Source: JAKFDI01 sp036676235 (GTDB lineage: Bacteria; Pseudomonadota; Gammaproteobacteria; Burkholderiales; Burkholderiaceae_C). Taken from it: 64,000 bases of DNA. The stretch spans positions 21,197 through 85,196 of the forward strand of contig JAKFDI010000110.1 of the NCBI GenBank assembly GCA_036676235.1, read 5' to 3'. Position numbers and translations under genes: made by a program. Positions within the stretch are counted from its first letter, which is position 1. Each line of letters opens with the position of its first letter. The notes below the pieces were generated by a model. That model was not told where the DNA came from, ran no database searches, and saw only the letters and a list, made by a program, of their open reading frames with translations. Below, piece after piece: positions 41,371 through 50,103 of the stretch.

Positions 41371-41401
41371 ATTGGAAATGCTGGAGTTCACTCTAGGTCA
41401 A
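41371..41401 (-). promoter_or_regulatory. MerR-type promoter with 19-base spacer
   Basis: On the minus strand TTGACC (-35, 41396-41401) and TCCAAT (-10, 41371-41376) are separated by 19 bases. The spacer region holds the inverted repeat CTGGAGT-TC-ACTCTAGG at 41381-41397. TTGACCTAGAGT...ACTC is the classic MerR operator form. It drives the MerR-NTF2 operon and may also influence the divergent AraC gene at 41424. Confidence 0.8.
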
Positions 41402-41423
41402 GCGCCGCGCAGAATGCCCCGGC

Positions 41424-42383
41424 ATGACCGACTCCCGCCACCGCTACATCGCCCGCATCAACCGCGTGGTCGACCATATCGACGCGCACTTGGGCGAGCC
41501 GCTCGATCTCATCGCGGTCGCCGCGGTGGCGAACTTCTCGCCGTGGCACTTTCATCGTGTGTTCCAGGCGATGACCGGCGAGACGCTGGCGGAGCGTGTG
41601 CGCCGGCGGCGGCTCGAGGTGGCGGCCGCGCGCCTGCTGGGCTCGCCGCCCGAATCGGCGCTTGGGGTGGCGGTGGGCGTGGGCTTCGGCTCGGCCGAGG
41701 TGTTCACGCGCGCGTTCAAGGCGCATTTCGGCGTGACGCCCAGCGCCTGGCGGCGCGGCGCGTGGCGCGAGTGGGCCGCGCGGCATCAACAGCAACTCAG
41801 CAAGATTCATCAAGCCGAGCGCAAGGCGCATCAAGCCGTGATGGCTGCGCTTTGCCACGATGGTGTTCCCCGGCCCGTGGTGGCCGCAACCGACCCGAAG
41901 GGAACGACGATGAACGTGGAACTCAAGACGCTGCCCGACATGCGCCTCGCCTACATGCGCCACACGGGGCCGTACGGCAGCCCGGGCATTTCGCAGACAT
42001 GGCAGCGCTTCGGTGCGTGGGCCGAACAGCGTGGCGCGATGAAGCCGGGTGGTGCGATGGTGGGCATCAGCCAGGACAGCCCGGACCTCACGGCACCGGA
42101 GAAGTGCCGCTACGACGCTTGTGTGGAGGTCGATGCTGAATTTCGGCCCGAGGGCGAGGTGGGCGTGCAGACCTTGCCGGGCCGCCGCTACGCCTGCGGA
42201 CACTTCAACGGCACGGCACTCGAGATCCACGCTGCATGGCAACGCATGTTCACCGAGTGGCTGCCCGACAGCGGCTGGCAGACCGACGAAGGGCCGGCCA
42301 TCGAGCTGTACGACCTGAAGGGCATGGACGCGGCGACGGGGCGCATGGCGTGCCTGCTGTGTGTGCCGGTGCGGGCGTTGTGA
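41424..42383 (+). CDS. AraC-type regulator with GyrI-like effector domain
   Basis: 319 residues. Two AraC helix-turn-helices fill residues 8-108 (LDLIAVAAVANFSPWHFHRV; LGVAVGVGFGSAEVFTRAFK). Residues 160-318 are a GyrI-like/AraC_E_bind domain (MNVELKTLPDMRLAYMRHTG; YDLKGMDAATGRMACLLCVP), which binds hydrophobic drugs in relatives such as Rob and BmrR. It is divergent from the MerR gene with only 72 bases between. It may respond to the same class of toxic compounds. Confidence 0.92.
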   Translation: MTDSRHRYIARINRVVDHIDAHLGEPLDLIAVAAVANFSPWHFHRVFQAMTGETLAERVRRRRLEVAAARLLGSPPESALGVAVGVGFGSAEVFTRAFKAHFGVTPSAWRRGAWREWAARHQQQLSKIHQAERKAHQAVMAALCHDGVPRPVVAATDPKGTTMNVELKTLPDMRLAYMRHTGPYGSPGISQTWQRFGAWAEQRGAMKPGGAMVGISQDSPDLTAPEKCRYDACVEVDAEFRPEGEVGVQTLPGRRYACGHFNGTALEIHAAWQRMFTEWLPDSGWQTDEGPAIELYDLKGMDAATGRMACLLCVPVRAL

Positions 42384-42426
42384 GCGTTTCGGCTCTCCTC
42401 GCCGTTTGCTCGTGAGGGTGTGGCTG

Positions 42427-42458
42427 GGCTTCGATACCTCAGCCCGAACGGGGTGGGG
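42427..42458. repeat. Single half-copy of the CTTCGATACCTCAG repeat
   Basis: GGCTTCGATACCTCAGCCCG followed by AACGGGGTGGGG matches the right arm of the element at 4477-4552 almost exactly. Its inverted partner is not seen in the rest of the 217-base gap. Confidence 0.75.
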
Positions 42459-42600
42459 TAGTGAAGGTCTGCCACCGCCCGAGCCCGGTCGCCCCGACAA
42501 ACCCTCTACAGCCCTCCGCAGGCATTCCCTAGGATCGTCTCCATGGCCGCGCAGCGGCCGCGAACGAGCGGCTGAGCACCCGCTGAACCCTGGAGACGCA

Positions 42601-44400
42601 ATGCCTGCCTTTTTCGACAACCCCGAACTGCTCGCGCCGCCGCGCACGGTGCGGGAATTGCTGCCGGACGGCAGCTTCGTGCTGCGTTCGACCGACACAC
42701 TGCAACCGTACGCGCGCTGCATCGGCGAATGGATCGAGCGATGGGCCGCGGAGACGCCCGATGCGCTGGCACTTGCCGAGCGCGATGCCGCCGGCGAGTG
42801 GCGGCGCCTCACCTGGCGCGAGCTGCGCGTGCAGGTCGGCGCCATCGCGCAGGCGCTGCTTGACATGAACCTGCCCGATGGCCGGCCGGTGGTCATCTTG
42901 TCGGACAACGCGGTCGACCATGCCTTGCTCGCGTTCGCGGCCATGCACGTGGGCCGCCCGTCATGCGCGATCTCGAGCGCCTATTCGCGCATGACCAAGG
43001 ACCACACCAAGATCCGCGGCATCTTGCACACGCTGCAGCCGGCGCTGGTGTATGCCGCCGATGCAGCGGTGTACGGCCCGGCCATTGCCGCGGCCGATGT
43101 GAACGCGCCGGTGATCTTCAGCCGCGGCGCGCAAGACGTGCCCGGCGCCATCGCCTTCGAGCACTTGCTTGCCGCTACCGAAGGCCCCGGCGTGATGCGC
43201 GCGTTCGATGCCATCGGCCCCGACGACCACGCCAAGTACCTGCTGACCTCCGGCTCCACTGGCACGCCCAAGGTGGTGATCAACACGCACCGCATGCTGT
43301 GCGCCAACCAGCAGATGATGGGGCAGGTGTGGCGCTTTCTCGATACCGAGAAGCCGGTGCTGCTCGACTGGCTGCCGTGGAGCCACACCTTCGGCGGCAA
43401 TCACAACGTCAACCTCGTGCTGCGCAACGGCGGCACGCTCTACATCGACGAGGGCCGGCCGGCGCCGGGGCTGATCGAAAAGACGGTGCGCAACTTGCGT
43501 GATTGCCAGCCGACGATGCACTTCAACGTGCCGCGCGGGCTCGACATGCTGATGCCGTTTCTCGAAGCCGACGAAGACCTCGCGCGCACGGTGCTCGAGC
43601 GCTTGCGCCTGGTGTTTTATGCGGGCGCGGCGCTGCCGCAGGCCACGTGGGAACGCATCCAGGCGCTGGCCGTGCGCGTGCGCGGCGAGCCGCTGTGGCT
43701 CACCACCTCATGGGGCGCGACGGAGACTTCGCCGGCCGTGACCAGCGCGCACTGGCAGCTCGAGCGCGCCGGCTGCCTCGGGCTGCCGCTGCCGGGCATG
43801 GAACTCAAGCTCGTGCCCAACGGCGCCAAGCTCGAACTGCGGGTGCGCGGCGTGTCGGTGTTTCCCGGCTATCGCAACGCGCCCGAACTCACGGCCGCGG
43901 CCTTCGATGCAGACGGCTTCTATCGCATCGGCGATGCGGGCCTGCTGATGGACGAGGCGGCGCCCGAGAAAGGTGTGATGTTCGACGGCCGCGTGGCGGA
44001 AGACTTCAAGCTCACCACCGGCACCTGGGTGTCGGTGGGCACCTTGCGGGTGAATCTGGTGTCGGCGCTGGCGCCGCTCGCGCAAGACGCGGTGATCACC
44101 GGTCACGATCGCGACGAGATCGGCGCGATGGTGTTTCTCACGCCGGCGGCGGCCCAACTGCCACGCGAAGCCGTAGCCGACAAGGTGCGCGCGGCCTTGC
44201 AGACCTTGCGTGCGGACGGTGGCGGCTCGTCGTCGTATCCGACGCGGGTGCTGCTGCTCACCGAACCGCCGAGCGTGGATGCCGGCGAGATCACCGACAA
44301 GGGCTACGTGAACCAGCGCGCGGTGCTCGCCCGGCGCGCGGCGGAGGTGGCGGCGCTGCATGCCGAGCCGCCAGATGCGCGGGTGATTCGGCTGGCGTGA
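42601..44400 (+). CDS. Feruloyl-CoA synthase-like AMP-dependent ligase
   Basis: 599 residues of the ANL superfamily. LTSGSTGTPK at 215-224 is the P-loop-like A3 motif, TSWGATETSPA the A5 region, and GDAGLLMDEA ... FDGRVAEDFKLTTG the A7/A8 hinge. The GTWVSVG segment after it, and the 600-residue length, match feruloyl-CoA synthases and related aromatic acyl-CoA ligases. No feruloyl-CoA hydratase or vanillin dehydrogenase lies nearby, so ferulate is only one candidate. The ATG at 42601 follows CTGGAGACGC. Confidence 0.82.
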   Translation: MPAFFDNPELLAPPRTVRELLPDGSFVLRSTDTLQPYARCIGEWIERWAAETPDALALAERDAAGEWRRLTWRELRVQVGAIAQALLDMNLPDGRPVVILSDNAVDHALLAFAAMHVGRPSCAISSAYSRMTKDHTKIRGILHTLQPALVYAADAAVYGPAIAAADVNAPVIFSRGAQDVPGAIAFEHLLAATEGPGVMRAFDAIGPDDHAKYLLTSGSTGTPKVVINTHRMLCANQQMMGQVWRFLDTEKPVLLDWLPWSHTFGGNHNVNLVLRNGGTLYIDEGRPAPGLIEKTVRNLRDCQPTMHFNVPRGLDMLMPFLEADEDLARTVLERLRLVFYAGAALPQATWERIQALAVRVRGEPLWLTTSWGATETSPAVTSAHWQLERAGCLGLPLPGMELKLVPNGAKLELRVRGVSVFPGYRNAPELTAAAFDADGFYRIGDAGLLMDEAAPEKGVMFDGRVAEDFKLTTGTWVSVGTLRVNLVSALAPLAQDAVITGHDRDEIGAMVFLTPAAAQLPREAVADKVRAALQTLRADGGGSSSYPTRVLLLTEPPSVDAGEITDKGYVNQRAVLARRAAEVAALHAEPPDARVIRLA

Positions 44401-44460
44401 CGGAAGCGGTGTGCGGGTGAGAGTTCGCGCACGATGAGTGGAATCGGTGCCTGCTCGAAG

Positions 44461-44568
44461 GCCCCCTCACCCCCACCCTCTCCCCCTGCGGTGGAGAGGG
44501 AGCAACACGCGACGGCGCGACTGGGTTTGGCTCCCTCTCCCGCTGGCGGGAGAGGGTTGGGGTGAGGG
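44461..44568. repeat. Inverted pair of GGGAGAGGG palindromes between convergent genes
   Basis: The left copy starts CCCTCACCCCCACCCTCTCC and the right one ends GGGAGAGGGTTGGGGTGAGGG minus one base, so the pair forms an inverted BIME-like unit as at 119-269. It fills the space between the convergent ligase and acyltransferase-fusion genes. Confidence 0.85.
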
Positions 44569-44587
44569 CCCGCGCGAACGCGCGGCG

Positions 44588-47212
44588 CTATGCCCGAAAG
44601 TTCATCGCGTGCACCTTGCGGTACATCGCCCACCCCGACACCAGAAACAGCCCCATGCTGAACGCCAGCAGCGGCGCCTGCGGCAAGCCGGTCAGCCGCA
44701 CCAGGATGTCCTTGAGCGGAATCACCAGCTGGTGCGTGACGAACAGCGGGAATGCGAGGATGCCGCACACCGCGAGCAGCTGGAACGCATATTTGCGCGC
44801 GCCGCCGTAGTCGTTGTAGCGCTCCAGCAGCCGCCGCAGGCCCACCAGCGCCAGCAGCACGAAGCCGGTGTAGAACACCCAGCGCCAGATGGCGTTCGTC
44901 GGCACCGGCCAGACCCACCAGCCGCTGCTTTCGCCCGCATGACTCGCCATCACGATGGCGGCCAGAACGCACGCGCCGCCGATGGGTGCCAGGGCACCGA
45001 GCGGGCGCTGCGCCTTCAGCGCATCGCGCAGCCACATGCCGATGGCGATGCCGATCAGCGTGCCGCTCAGCATGTTGAAGTAGGCGTACTTGGCGGTGAA
45101 GAGCAGCTTCGCGAACTCGACCACGCCTTCGGCCGGGTGCACGCCCAGCGGCCCGACGACGTAGTAGTGCACGCCGTAGCACGCGGCGGCGGCGAACACG
45201 CAGCTCGCGATGCGGTGCCGGCTTCGTTGCAGCCACCAGAACCACAGGCCGAGGCTCGCGGTGATCAGCCAGTAGTAGCTGAGCACCGAGTAGAAGGAAT
45301 TGGTGAAGTCGGTGAAGGTGATGCTTTCGGCAAGCAGCCAGGTCTGCAGGAACACCACCGCTGCCAGCAGCACGATGCCCGCGGACAGCAGCGCGAGTGT
45401 CTTGTGGCGGATGCGATGGAAGCGTGCCGGGTCTGCCAGGTAGATGGGCCACATCGAGTGGCCGGCCGACACGCCGTAGACGATGGCAAAACCCGGCGTG
45501 CCGATGGCCAGCAGCGGCGCAAGCCAGGGCGTGATGGCCTGCACGCCGGCCGGCAGCCGCTCGATCAGCCCGCCCGACCAGTGTGCGAACACGACGCACA
45601 GCACCAGAAAGCCGCGCAGCACGTTGATCGCCATGCCGGAGCGCAGCTCGGCCGAGCCGACCACGTGCGCCGGTTCGCGCGCGGGTGCCGGCGCGGCCAT
45701 CAGCGTGGCGATCTCACGGATGCTGCGGCCCTGCAGCATGCCCTTGGCGATGGCCGGCGGCACGGCGCGGCGTTCCATCTCCATCACCGCGACCAGCGCG
45801 GTGAGTGAATCGCCGCCGAGGTCGTAGAAGTTCTTCTCGGGGTCGATGTCGGTGGTGCCAAGCACCTCGCGCCAGACGCGGGCGATCTCTTCTTCGGCGC
45901 CGGCCGCCGAGGGGCTCGGTGCGGCCACCGGAACGGCCGCAACCTGAGCGCCGGCTGCGGCGCTCGCATGCAGTGCGGCCAGCTCGCGGCGCTTGACCTT
46001 GCCGGTGTCGGTGCGTGGAAATTCATCGAGCGCCAGCAAGCGCAGCGCATTGCGGTTGCGCAGTCCGTGGTCCGCCACGATGCGCACGGCCGCGGCCTTC
46101 AGCTTCGCCTCGTCGACGCCCGCCTCGGGCGTGTGCGCGATCAGGATGGCGTGGCCGGTGGCCGCGTCGTCCACCGGTGCGACGGCGATGCCGGTCTTGA
46201 TGCCGAGTTCGCGGCGCAGCGCGTCTTCCAGCGCATCCGGCGAGAGCTTGATGCCGCCGCAGTTGATGAGATCGTCGGCGCGGCCGAGGTAGTAGAGGTA
46301 GCCGCCTTCGAGGCGGCCGAGGTCCTTGGTCTGGAACCAGCCCTCGGCGTCGGACGCCGGCATCACGCCGTGGCCGTTGAGCAGGGCCGAGGCGACGTGC
46401 GGGCCGCGGATGCGGATGCAGCCCTCGTCCGACAACGCCAGCTCCGTGGCGCCGTACGCGCGGCCCACCGAATCGAGCGCCTCGCCCGAGGTTGCGTCGA
46501 CGCGCAGGAAGGTGCTGCGCGAGGCTTCGGTCAGCCCGTAGTGCTGCACGATGCGCGCCTGCGGGAACAGCGCCTTCAGCTCTTCCTTCTCGCCGCGGCT
46601 CATCGCCTGGCTGCCGATCTCGATCCAGCGCACGCGCATGGCCTCGTCGCCGAAGAGCGACCGGCCCTTGAGCAGCACCCGCCACAGGCTCGGCACCGCG
46701 GAAATCGCGTTGATCTCGCCGCGCACCAGCATGTCGCGAATCTCCACCGGGTTGAAGCCGTGCTCCGGAATGAAGGCGCGCCCGCCGGCCGCCGCCACGG
46801 CGCGGCAGCGGCCGAGCCCGAAGGAGTAGTTCACCGGCACGCCGACGTATTCGCGGATGCTGTCGTCCACCGCCATCACGTCGTTCAGGCGCTGGGTCAC
46901 ATCGTGCAGCGCGCGATGCGTCAGCACCACGCCCTTGGGCTCGCCCTCGGTGCCGGAGGTGAACGAGACGTGGGCTTCGCCGTCGTCGCTGCGCAGCGCC
47001 GCGCGGGTGTCTGCGTCGAAAACCATCCAGCCGAAACGAGGCGGCGGCTCCACCACCTCGGTGACACCGACTTGCTCAATGCGGCGGCTGTCGTTGGCGC
47101 CGCGCAGCATCACGGCCAGATGGCCCTGGCGGTAGGACTCGAAGACCGATTCGACGAACGCGGCTGAGTGTGTGGTGACGATTCCCCGGACGAGCGCCTT
47201 CTCTGCCGACAT
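44588..47212 (-). CDS. Adenylation - carrier - membrane acyltransferase fusion protein
   Basis: 874 residues in three parts. Residues 1-410 are an ANL adenylation domain: A3 SFTSGTEGEPKG at 84-95, A5 QHYGLTEAS at 223-231, A8 YLGRADDLINCGG at 308-320, and catalytic K405 in TDTGKVKRRE. Residues 435-510 are a phosphopantetheine carrier, DLGGDSL with S469. Residues 525-874 are a 10-helix acyltransferase-3/OpgC-like domain (VLRGFLVLCVVFAHWSGG). The protein should activate an acid, load it on its own carrier and transfer it across or onto a membrane acceptor. The adenylation domain lacks about 80 N-terminal residues compared with full acyl-CoA ligases. Substrate unknown. No other biosynthetic gene is near. 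Confidence 0.85.
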   Translation of the reverse strand: MSAEKALVRGIVTTHSAAFVESVFESYRQGHLAVMLRGANDSRRIEQVGVTEVVEPPPRFGWMVFDADTRAALRSDDGEAHVSFTSGTEGEPKGVVLTHRALHDVTQRLNDVMAVDDSIREYVGVPVNYSFGLGRCRAVAAAGGRAFIPEHGFNPVEIRDMLVRGEINAISAVPSLWRVLLKGRSLFGDEAMRVRWIEIGSQAMSRGEKEELKALFPQARIVQHYGLTEASRSTFLRVDATSGEALDSVGRAYGATELALSDEGCIRIRGPHVASALLNGHGVMPASDAEGWFQTKDLGRLEGGYLYYLGRADDLINCGGIKLSPDALEDALRRELGIKTGIAVAPVDDAATGHAILIAHTPEAGVDEAKLKAAAVRIVADHGLRNRNALRLLALDEFPRTDTGKVKRRELAALHASAAAGAQVAAVPVAAPSPSAAGAEEEIARVWREVLGTTDIDPEKNFYDLGGDSLTALVAVMEMERRAVPPAIAKGMLQGRSIREIATLMAAPAPAREPAHVVGSAELRSGMAINVLRGFLVLCVVFAHWSGGLIERLPAGVQAITPWLAPLLAIGTPGFAIVYGVSAGHSMWPIYLADPARFHRIRHKTLALLSAGIVLLAAVVFLQTWLLAESITFTDFTNSFYSVLSYYWLITASLGLWFWWLQRSRHRIASCVFAAAACYGVHYYVVGPLGVHPAEGVVEFAKLLFTAKYAYFNMLSGTLIGIAIGMWLRDALKAQRPLGALAPIGGACVLAAIVMASHAGESSGWWVWPVPTNAIWRWVFYTGFVLLALVGLRRLLERYNDYGGARKYAFQLLAVCGILAFPLFVTHQLVIPLKDILVRLTGLPQAPLLAFSMGLFLVSGWAMYRKVHAMNFRA

Positions 47213-47235
47213 GAAACTCCAACGCAGACTGATTT

Positions 47236-47502
47236 AGAGGTTGAGAGGCTTTCCCATGCGCCCGCGCCGGGGTGCCTTGGGGCGCTGGGGTAGGCGCAGC
47301 GCGCTGCCCGCACTCATGTGCGGGCAAGCGATGCAACGCCGCCCAGGGCCCCGAGACACCCCGGCCCGAAGGGTCAGCCCCCGAATGAGCCCGACTCGTC
47401 GTTGCAAATCCTCGTCGGGCCACCAGCCCGACTGCGGTTTGCGCCTAGATTCAGGCTCATTCGGGGGCTGACGCGGGCGCATGGGAAAACCTCTCAACCT
47501 CT
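47236..47502. repeat. 267-bp three-armed palindromic element (three-way junction)
   Basis: An outer 31-bp stem pairs 47236-47266 with 47472-47502 (one mismatch). Inside, arm one (about 47267-47364) begins CCGGGGTG and ends CACCCCGG, with a GCCCGCAC/GTGCGGGC tip. Arm two (47373-47472) has a perfect 19-bp stem, 47373-47391 with 47454-47472, and an inner GTCGGGC/GCCCGAC hairpin. The gap 47213-47548 holds nothing else. Frames on both strands reflect the symmetry and are not convincing genes. It could be a MITE-like or structured-DNA element. Confidence 0.8.
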
Positions 47503-47548
47503 CAGTCTTCCGGCTGCCGGCGCCTTGCCTGTAACCGAACGTCGCCCG

Positions 47549-47770
47549 TCAGCCCGGTGGCCTGCGTGCCGTCGCGGCCGCACGAAGCGTCGTCACCGTC
47601 TCGCCGGCAACGCCCCAGCTATCAGTGTCGACCTCGTCGATGATGACGAAGGTGGTGGCCGGGTTCTTGTTCAGCACGCGCACCAGCAGCTCGGTGGCGC
47701 CGCGTATGAGTTCGGCCTTCTGCTCGGCGGTGGCGCCTTCGCGGGTGATGCGGATGTTGACGTAGGGCAT
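47549..47770 (-). CDS. 4-oxalocrotonate tautomerase-family protein, second copy
   Basis: 73 residues, MPYVNIRITREGATAEQKAE at the start with the catalytic proline exposed after Met removal. It is similar over most of its length to the tautomerase at 20357-20563, mainly diverging after residue 55. It is divergent from a GntR regulator, 108 bases away, not coupled to a flavodoxin, so the two copies have separate control. Enol substrates are unknown. Confidence 0.9.
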   Translation of the reverse strand: MPYVNIRITREGATAEQKAELIRGATELLVRVLNKNPATTFVIIDEVDTDSWGVAGETVTTLRAAATARRPPG

Positions 47771-47878
47771 GTCGGTTCCTGGGTGTGGTGGACTTGGAAT
47801 ATCGGCATGCACCGTCGCACACCGCGCTCGGCGGTTCAAGGGCGCTGACCCTTGGCCGTGCGCCGATATATTCGCCCC

Positions 47879-48637
47879 ATGCCCGACCATCCGCCGCGCG
47901 ATTCCCAGCGTTCGAGAGCCAGCCTGCAGGAGCGCATCCGCCTCGCCGTCGAGCGCGAGATCGTGTCAGGCGTGCGGCCGCCCGGCAGCCCCATCGACGA
48001 GAAGGCGCTCGCGCAAGGCTTCGCCACGTCGCGTACGCCGGTGCGCGAGGCGCTGCTGGTGCTGGCGACGCGGGGGCTGGTGCAGATCGTGCCGCGCGCG
48101 GGCATCTTCGTGCGCCGGGCGAGTGCCGCCGAGCTGGTGGCCACGCTCGAGGCCTTGGCGGAACTGGAGACCGTGCTCGCGCGGCTGGCCGCGCGCCGCG
48201 CCGGCAGCGGGCAGCGGGAGGCCTTGCAGGAAGCACTCGCCAAGGCGTCGGCCTGCGCCGCGGCGGCTGATCGGGCCGGCTACGAAGCCGCGAACGCGCG
48301 CCTGCATGAGGTCATCTACCAGGCCAGCGGCAACCCGGTGCTGGTGGAGCAGGTGCACGGCGTGCGCAAGACGCTGGCCGCCTACCGCCAGCGCGGGTTC
48401 GACAAGCCGGGGCGGCTGGCCGCCTCCGACCGCGAGCATGCGGTGATCGTCGAGGCCATCTGCGCCGGGGACGAAGCGGCCGCGGCGGCGGCCATGCGGC
48501 TGCATATCGACGTGGGCGGCGAGGCGATGGCGGCGCTGGTGCTGGCGGCCGAGAGTGGCGCTGGCCTCACCAGCGCCAAGCCGCGGGTGCAGAAGGCGCC
48601 GCAGCCGAAGGAAGTGCTGCGCTACAGGCTCGACTGA
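47879..48637 (+). CDS. GntR-family (FadR/FCD) transcriptional regulator
   Basis: 252 residues. The winged helix is near the start (GSPIDEKALAQGFATSRTPV, then REALLVLATRGLVQIVPRAG), and an all-helical FCD effector domain follows with the metal-site-type histidines in ARLHEVIY and the C-terminal MRLHIDVGG. FCD sensors bind organic acids. The ATG at 47879 is chosen over an upstream in-frame start because the family begins here. It is divergent from the tautomerase gene and its 3' end overlaps the convergent MFS gene by 16 bases. Confidence 0.92.
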   Translation: MPDHPPRDSQRSRASLQERIRLAVEREIVSGVRPPGSPIDEKALAQGFATSRTPVREALLVLATRGLVQIVPRAGIFVRRASAAELVATLEALAELETVLARLAARRAGSGQREALQEALAKASACAAAADRAGYEAANARLHEVIYQASGNPVLVEQVHGVRKTLAAYRQRGFDKPGRLAASDREHAVIVEAICAGDEAAAAAAMRLHIDVGGEAMAALVLAAESGAGLTSAKPRVQKAPQPKEVLRYRLD

Positions 48638-50079
48638 GCGGCCGCCTGGCCTTCCTGCGGTGCACCCGAGGGCTGCGCGCGTGTGCGCAGCAGCACGCCG
48701 CCGAGCACACCCGCCGCCGCGGCCGACACCGCCCCGAGACCGAACGCCAGCTGGTAGCCGCCGTTGAGCGCCGCGAGCGCGTCCGCACCCGACGCGAGCA
48801 GATGCCCGCTGCGCGCGGCCGCCACGCTGGCGAGCACCGCCAGACCCAGCGCGCCGCCCATCATGAACGAGGTGTTCACCACGCCCGAGGCCAGGCCCGA
48901 ATCGGCCGGGCTCACGTCGCTCATCGCGCCGAGCAGCAGCGGGTTGAAGGCGATGCCTGCGCCGAGACCCAGCAGCAGCATGCCCGGCAGCACGTCGACG
49001 ACGAAACTGCCGTTCACCGGTGCCCGCGCAAACAGCGCGAGGCCGAGCGCGGCGATCAGAAGGCCGGCGGCGAGCGGGATGCGGATGCCCAGGCGCATGA
49101 CGAGCCACGCCGACAGCCCGAGCGAGAAGGCCGCCATGATGAGGTTGCCCGGCAGGAAGGCGAGGCCCACCTGCATCGGGCTGTAGCCCAGCACCAGCTG
49201 CATGTAAAGCGCCGAGATGAAGAACCACGCGAACATCGCCGCGGCCCACAGCACGCCGACGACGTTGGCCGTGGCCACGTTGCGCAGGCGCAGCAGGCCG
49301 AGCGGCATCAGCGGTGCGGCGACGTGCGACTCGACGAAGAAGAACAGCGCCAGCAGGGCCGCGGCGGCGCCCAGCATGACCACCGTCTGTGTGGAGGTCC
49401 AGCCGATCTCGTTGCCGTTCACCACCGCATAGACGGCGAGCATGAGCGCGCTGGTCACGCTCACCGCGCCGGCCAGGTCGAGCCGCGCACCCTGCGCCTG
49501 GCCGCGGCCCTTGGGCAGCAGCGCGACGCACAGGGCATACACGGCTGCGCCGATCGGCAGGTTGACGAGAAAGATCCAGTGCCAGTCGAGTGCATCGGTC
49601 AGCAGGCCGCCCAGCAGCACGCCGATGCTGCCGCCGCCCGCGCAGACGAAGCCGTAGACGCCCATCGCCTTGGCGCGATCGGCCGGTTCGGTGAACAGGT
49701 TCATGATGAGCGAGAGCGCCACCGCCGACACCACCGCGCCACCCAGCCCCTGCACCGCACGCGCGACGATGAGCATCGCCTGCGAGTTCGCCAGCCCGCA
49801 GGCGGCCGAGGCCAACGTGAACAGCGTGATGCCGAGCAGGAACAGCCGCCGGTGGCCATAGAGATCGCCCAGCCGCCCCGCCAGCAGCAGGAAGCCGCCG
49901 AAGGTGAGCATGTAGGCGTTGACCACCCACACCAGCGCCGTTTCGGAGAAGCCGAGTTCGGTGCGGATGGAGGGCAGCGCCACGTTCACGATGGTCGTGT
50001 CGAGCACGATCATCAGCACGCCGAGGCAGAGCACGATCAGCGCCCACCAGCGTTTGCGTTCGTCGATGTTGTGGGTCAT
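48622..50079 (-). CDS. DHA2-family (EmrB/QacA-type) MFS exporter
   Basis: 485 residues with about fourteen membrane helices. Motif C-like and A-like segments are visible: LDTTIVNVALPSIRTELGFS in helix one, AGRLGDLYGHRRLFLLG after helix two, and FLVNLPIGA in the centre. These proton-driven exporters remove hydrophobic drugs or toxic metabolites. The VOC gene lies 24 bases upstream on the same strand. A TetR regulator is divergent from that pair, an arrangement typical of inducible efflux. Confidence 0.93.
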   Translation of the reverse strand: MTHNIDERKRWWALIVLCLGVLMIVLDTTIVNVALPSIRTELGFSETALVWVVNAYMLTFGGFLLLAGRLGDLYGHRRLFLLGITLFTLASAACGLANSQAMLIVARAVQGLGGAVVSAVALSLIMNLFTEPADRAKAMGVYGFVCAGGGSIGVLLGGLLTDALDWHWIFLVNLPIGAAVYALCVALLPKGRGQAQGARLDLAGAVSVTSALMLAVYAVVNGNEIGWTSTQTVVMLGAAAALLALFFFVESHVAAPLMPLGLLRLRNVATANVVGVLWAAAMFAWFFISALYMQLVLGYSPMQVGLAFLPGNLIMAAFSLGLSAWLVMRLGIRIPLAAGLLIAALGLALFARAPVNGSFVVDVLPGMLLLGLGAGIAFNPLLLGAMSDVSPADSGLASGVVNTSFMMGGALGLAVLASVAAARSGHLLASGADALAALNGGYQLAFGLGAVSAAAAGVLGGVLLRTRAQPSGAPQEGQAAAQSSL

Positions 50080-50103
50080 GGTGGGCCAGTCATGAAGGCG
50101 TGG

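Noticed and set aside
44438..45808. Plus-strand open frame of about 456 codons opposite the acyltransferase domain
   Set aside because: Translation is low-complexity Q/H/R/A. The minus strand has an intact, motif-bearing three-domain protein.
47234..47497. Overlapping frames on both strands inside the three-armed palindrome
   Set aside because: Their sequence follows from the palindrome itself. There is no ribosome site or family similarity, so I treat the element as non-coding.
47966..50047. Minus-strand open frame of nearly 700 codons through the GntR and MFS genes
   Set aside because: It is in a different frame from the MFS protein and antisense to GntR, with Arg/Ala-rich translation and no motif.
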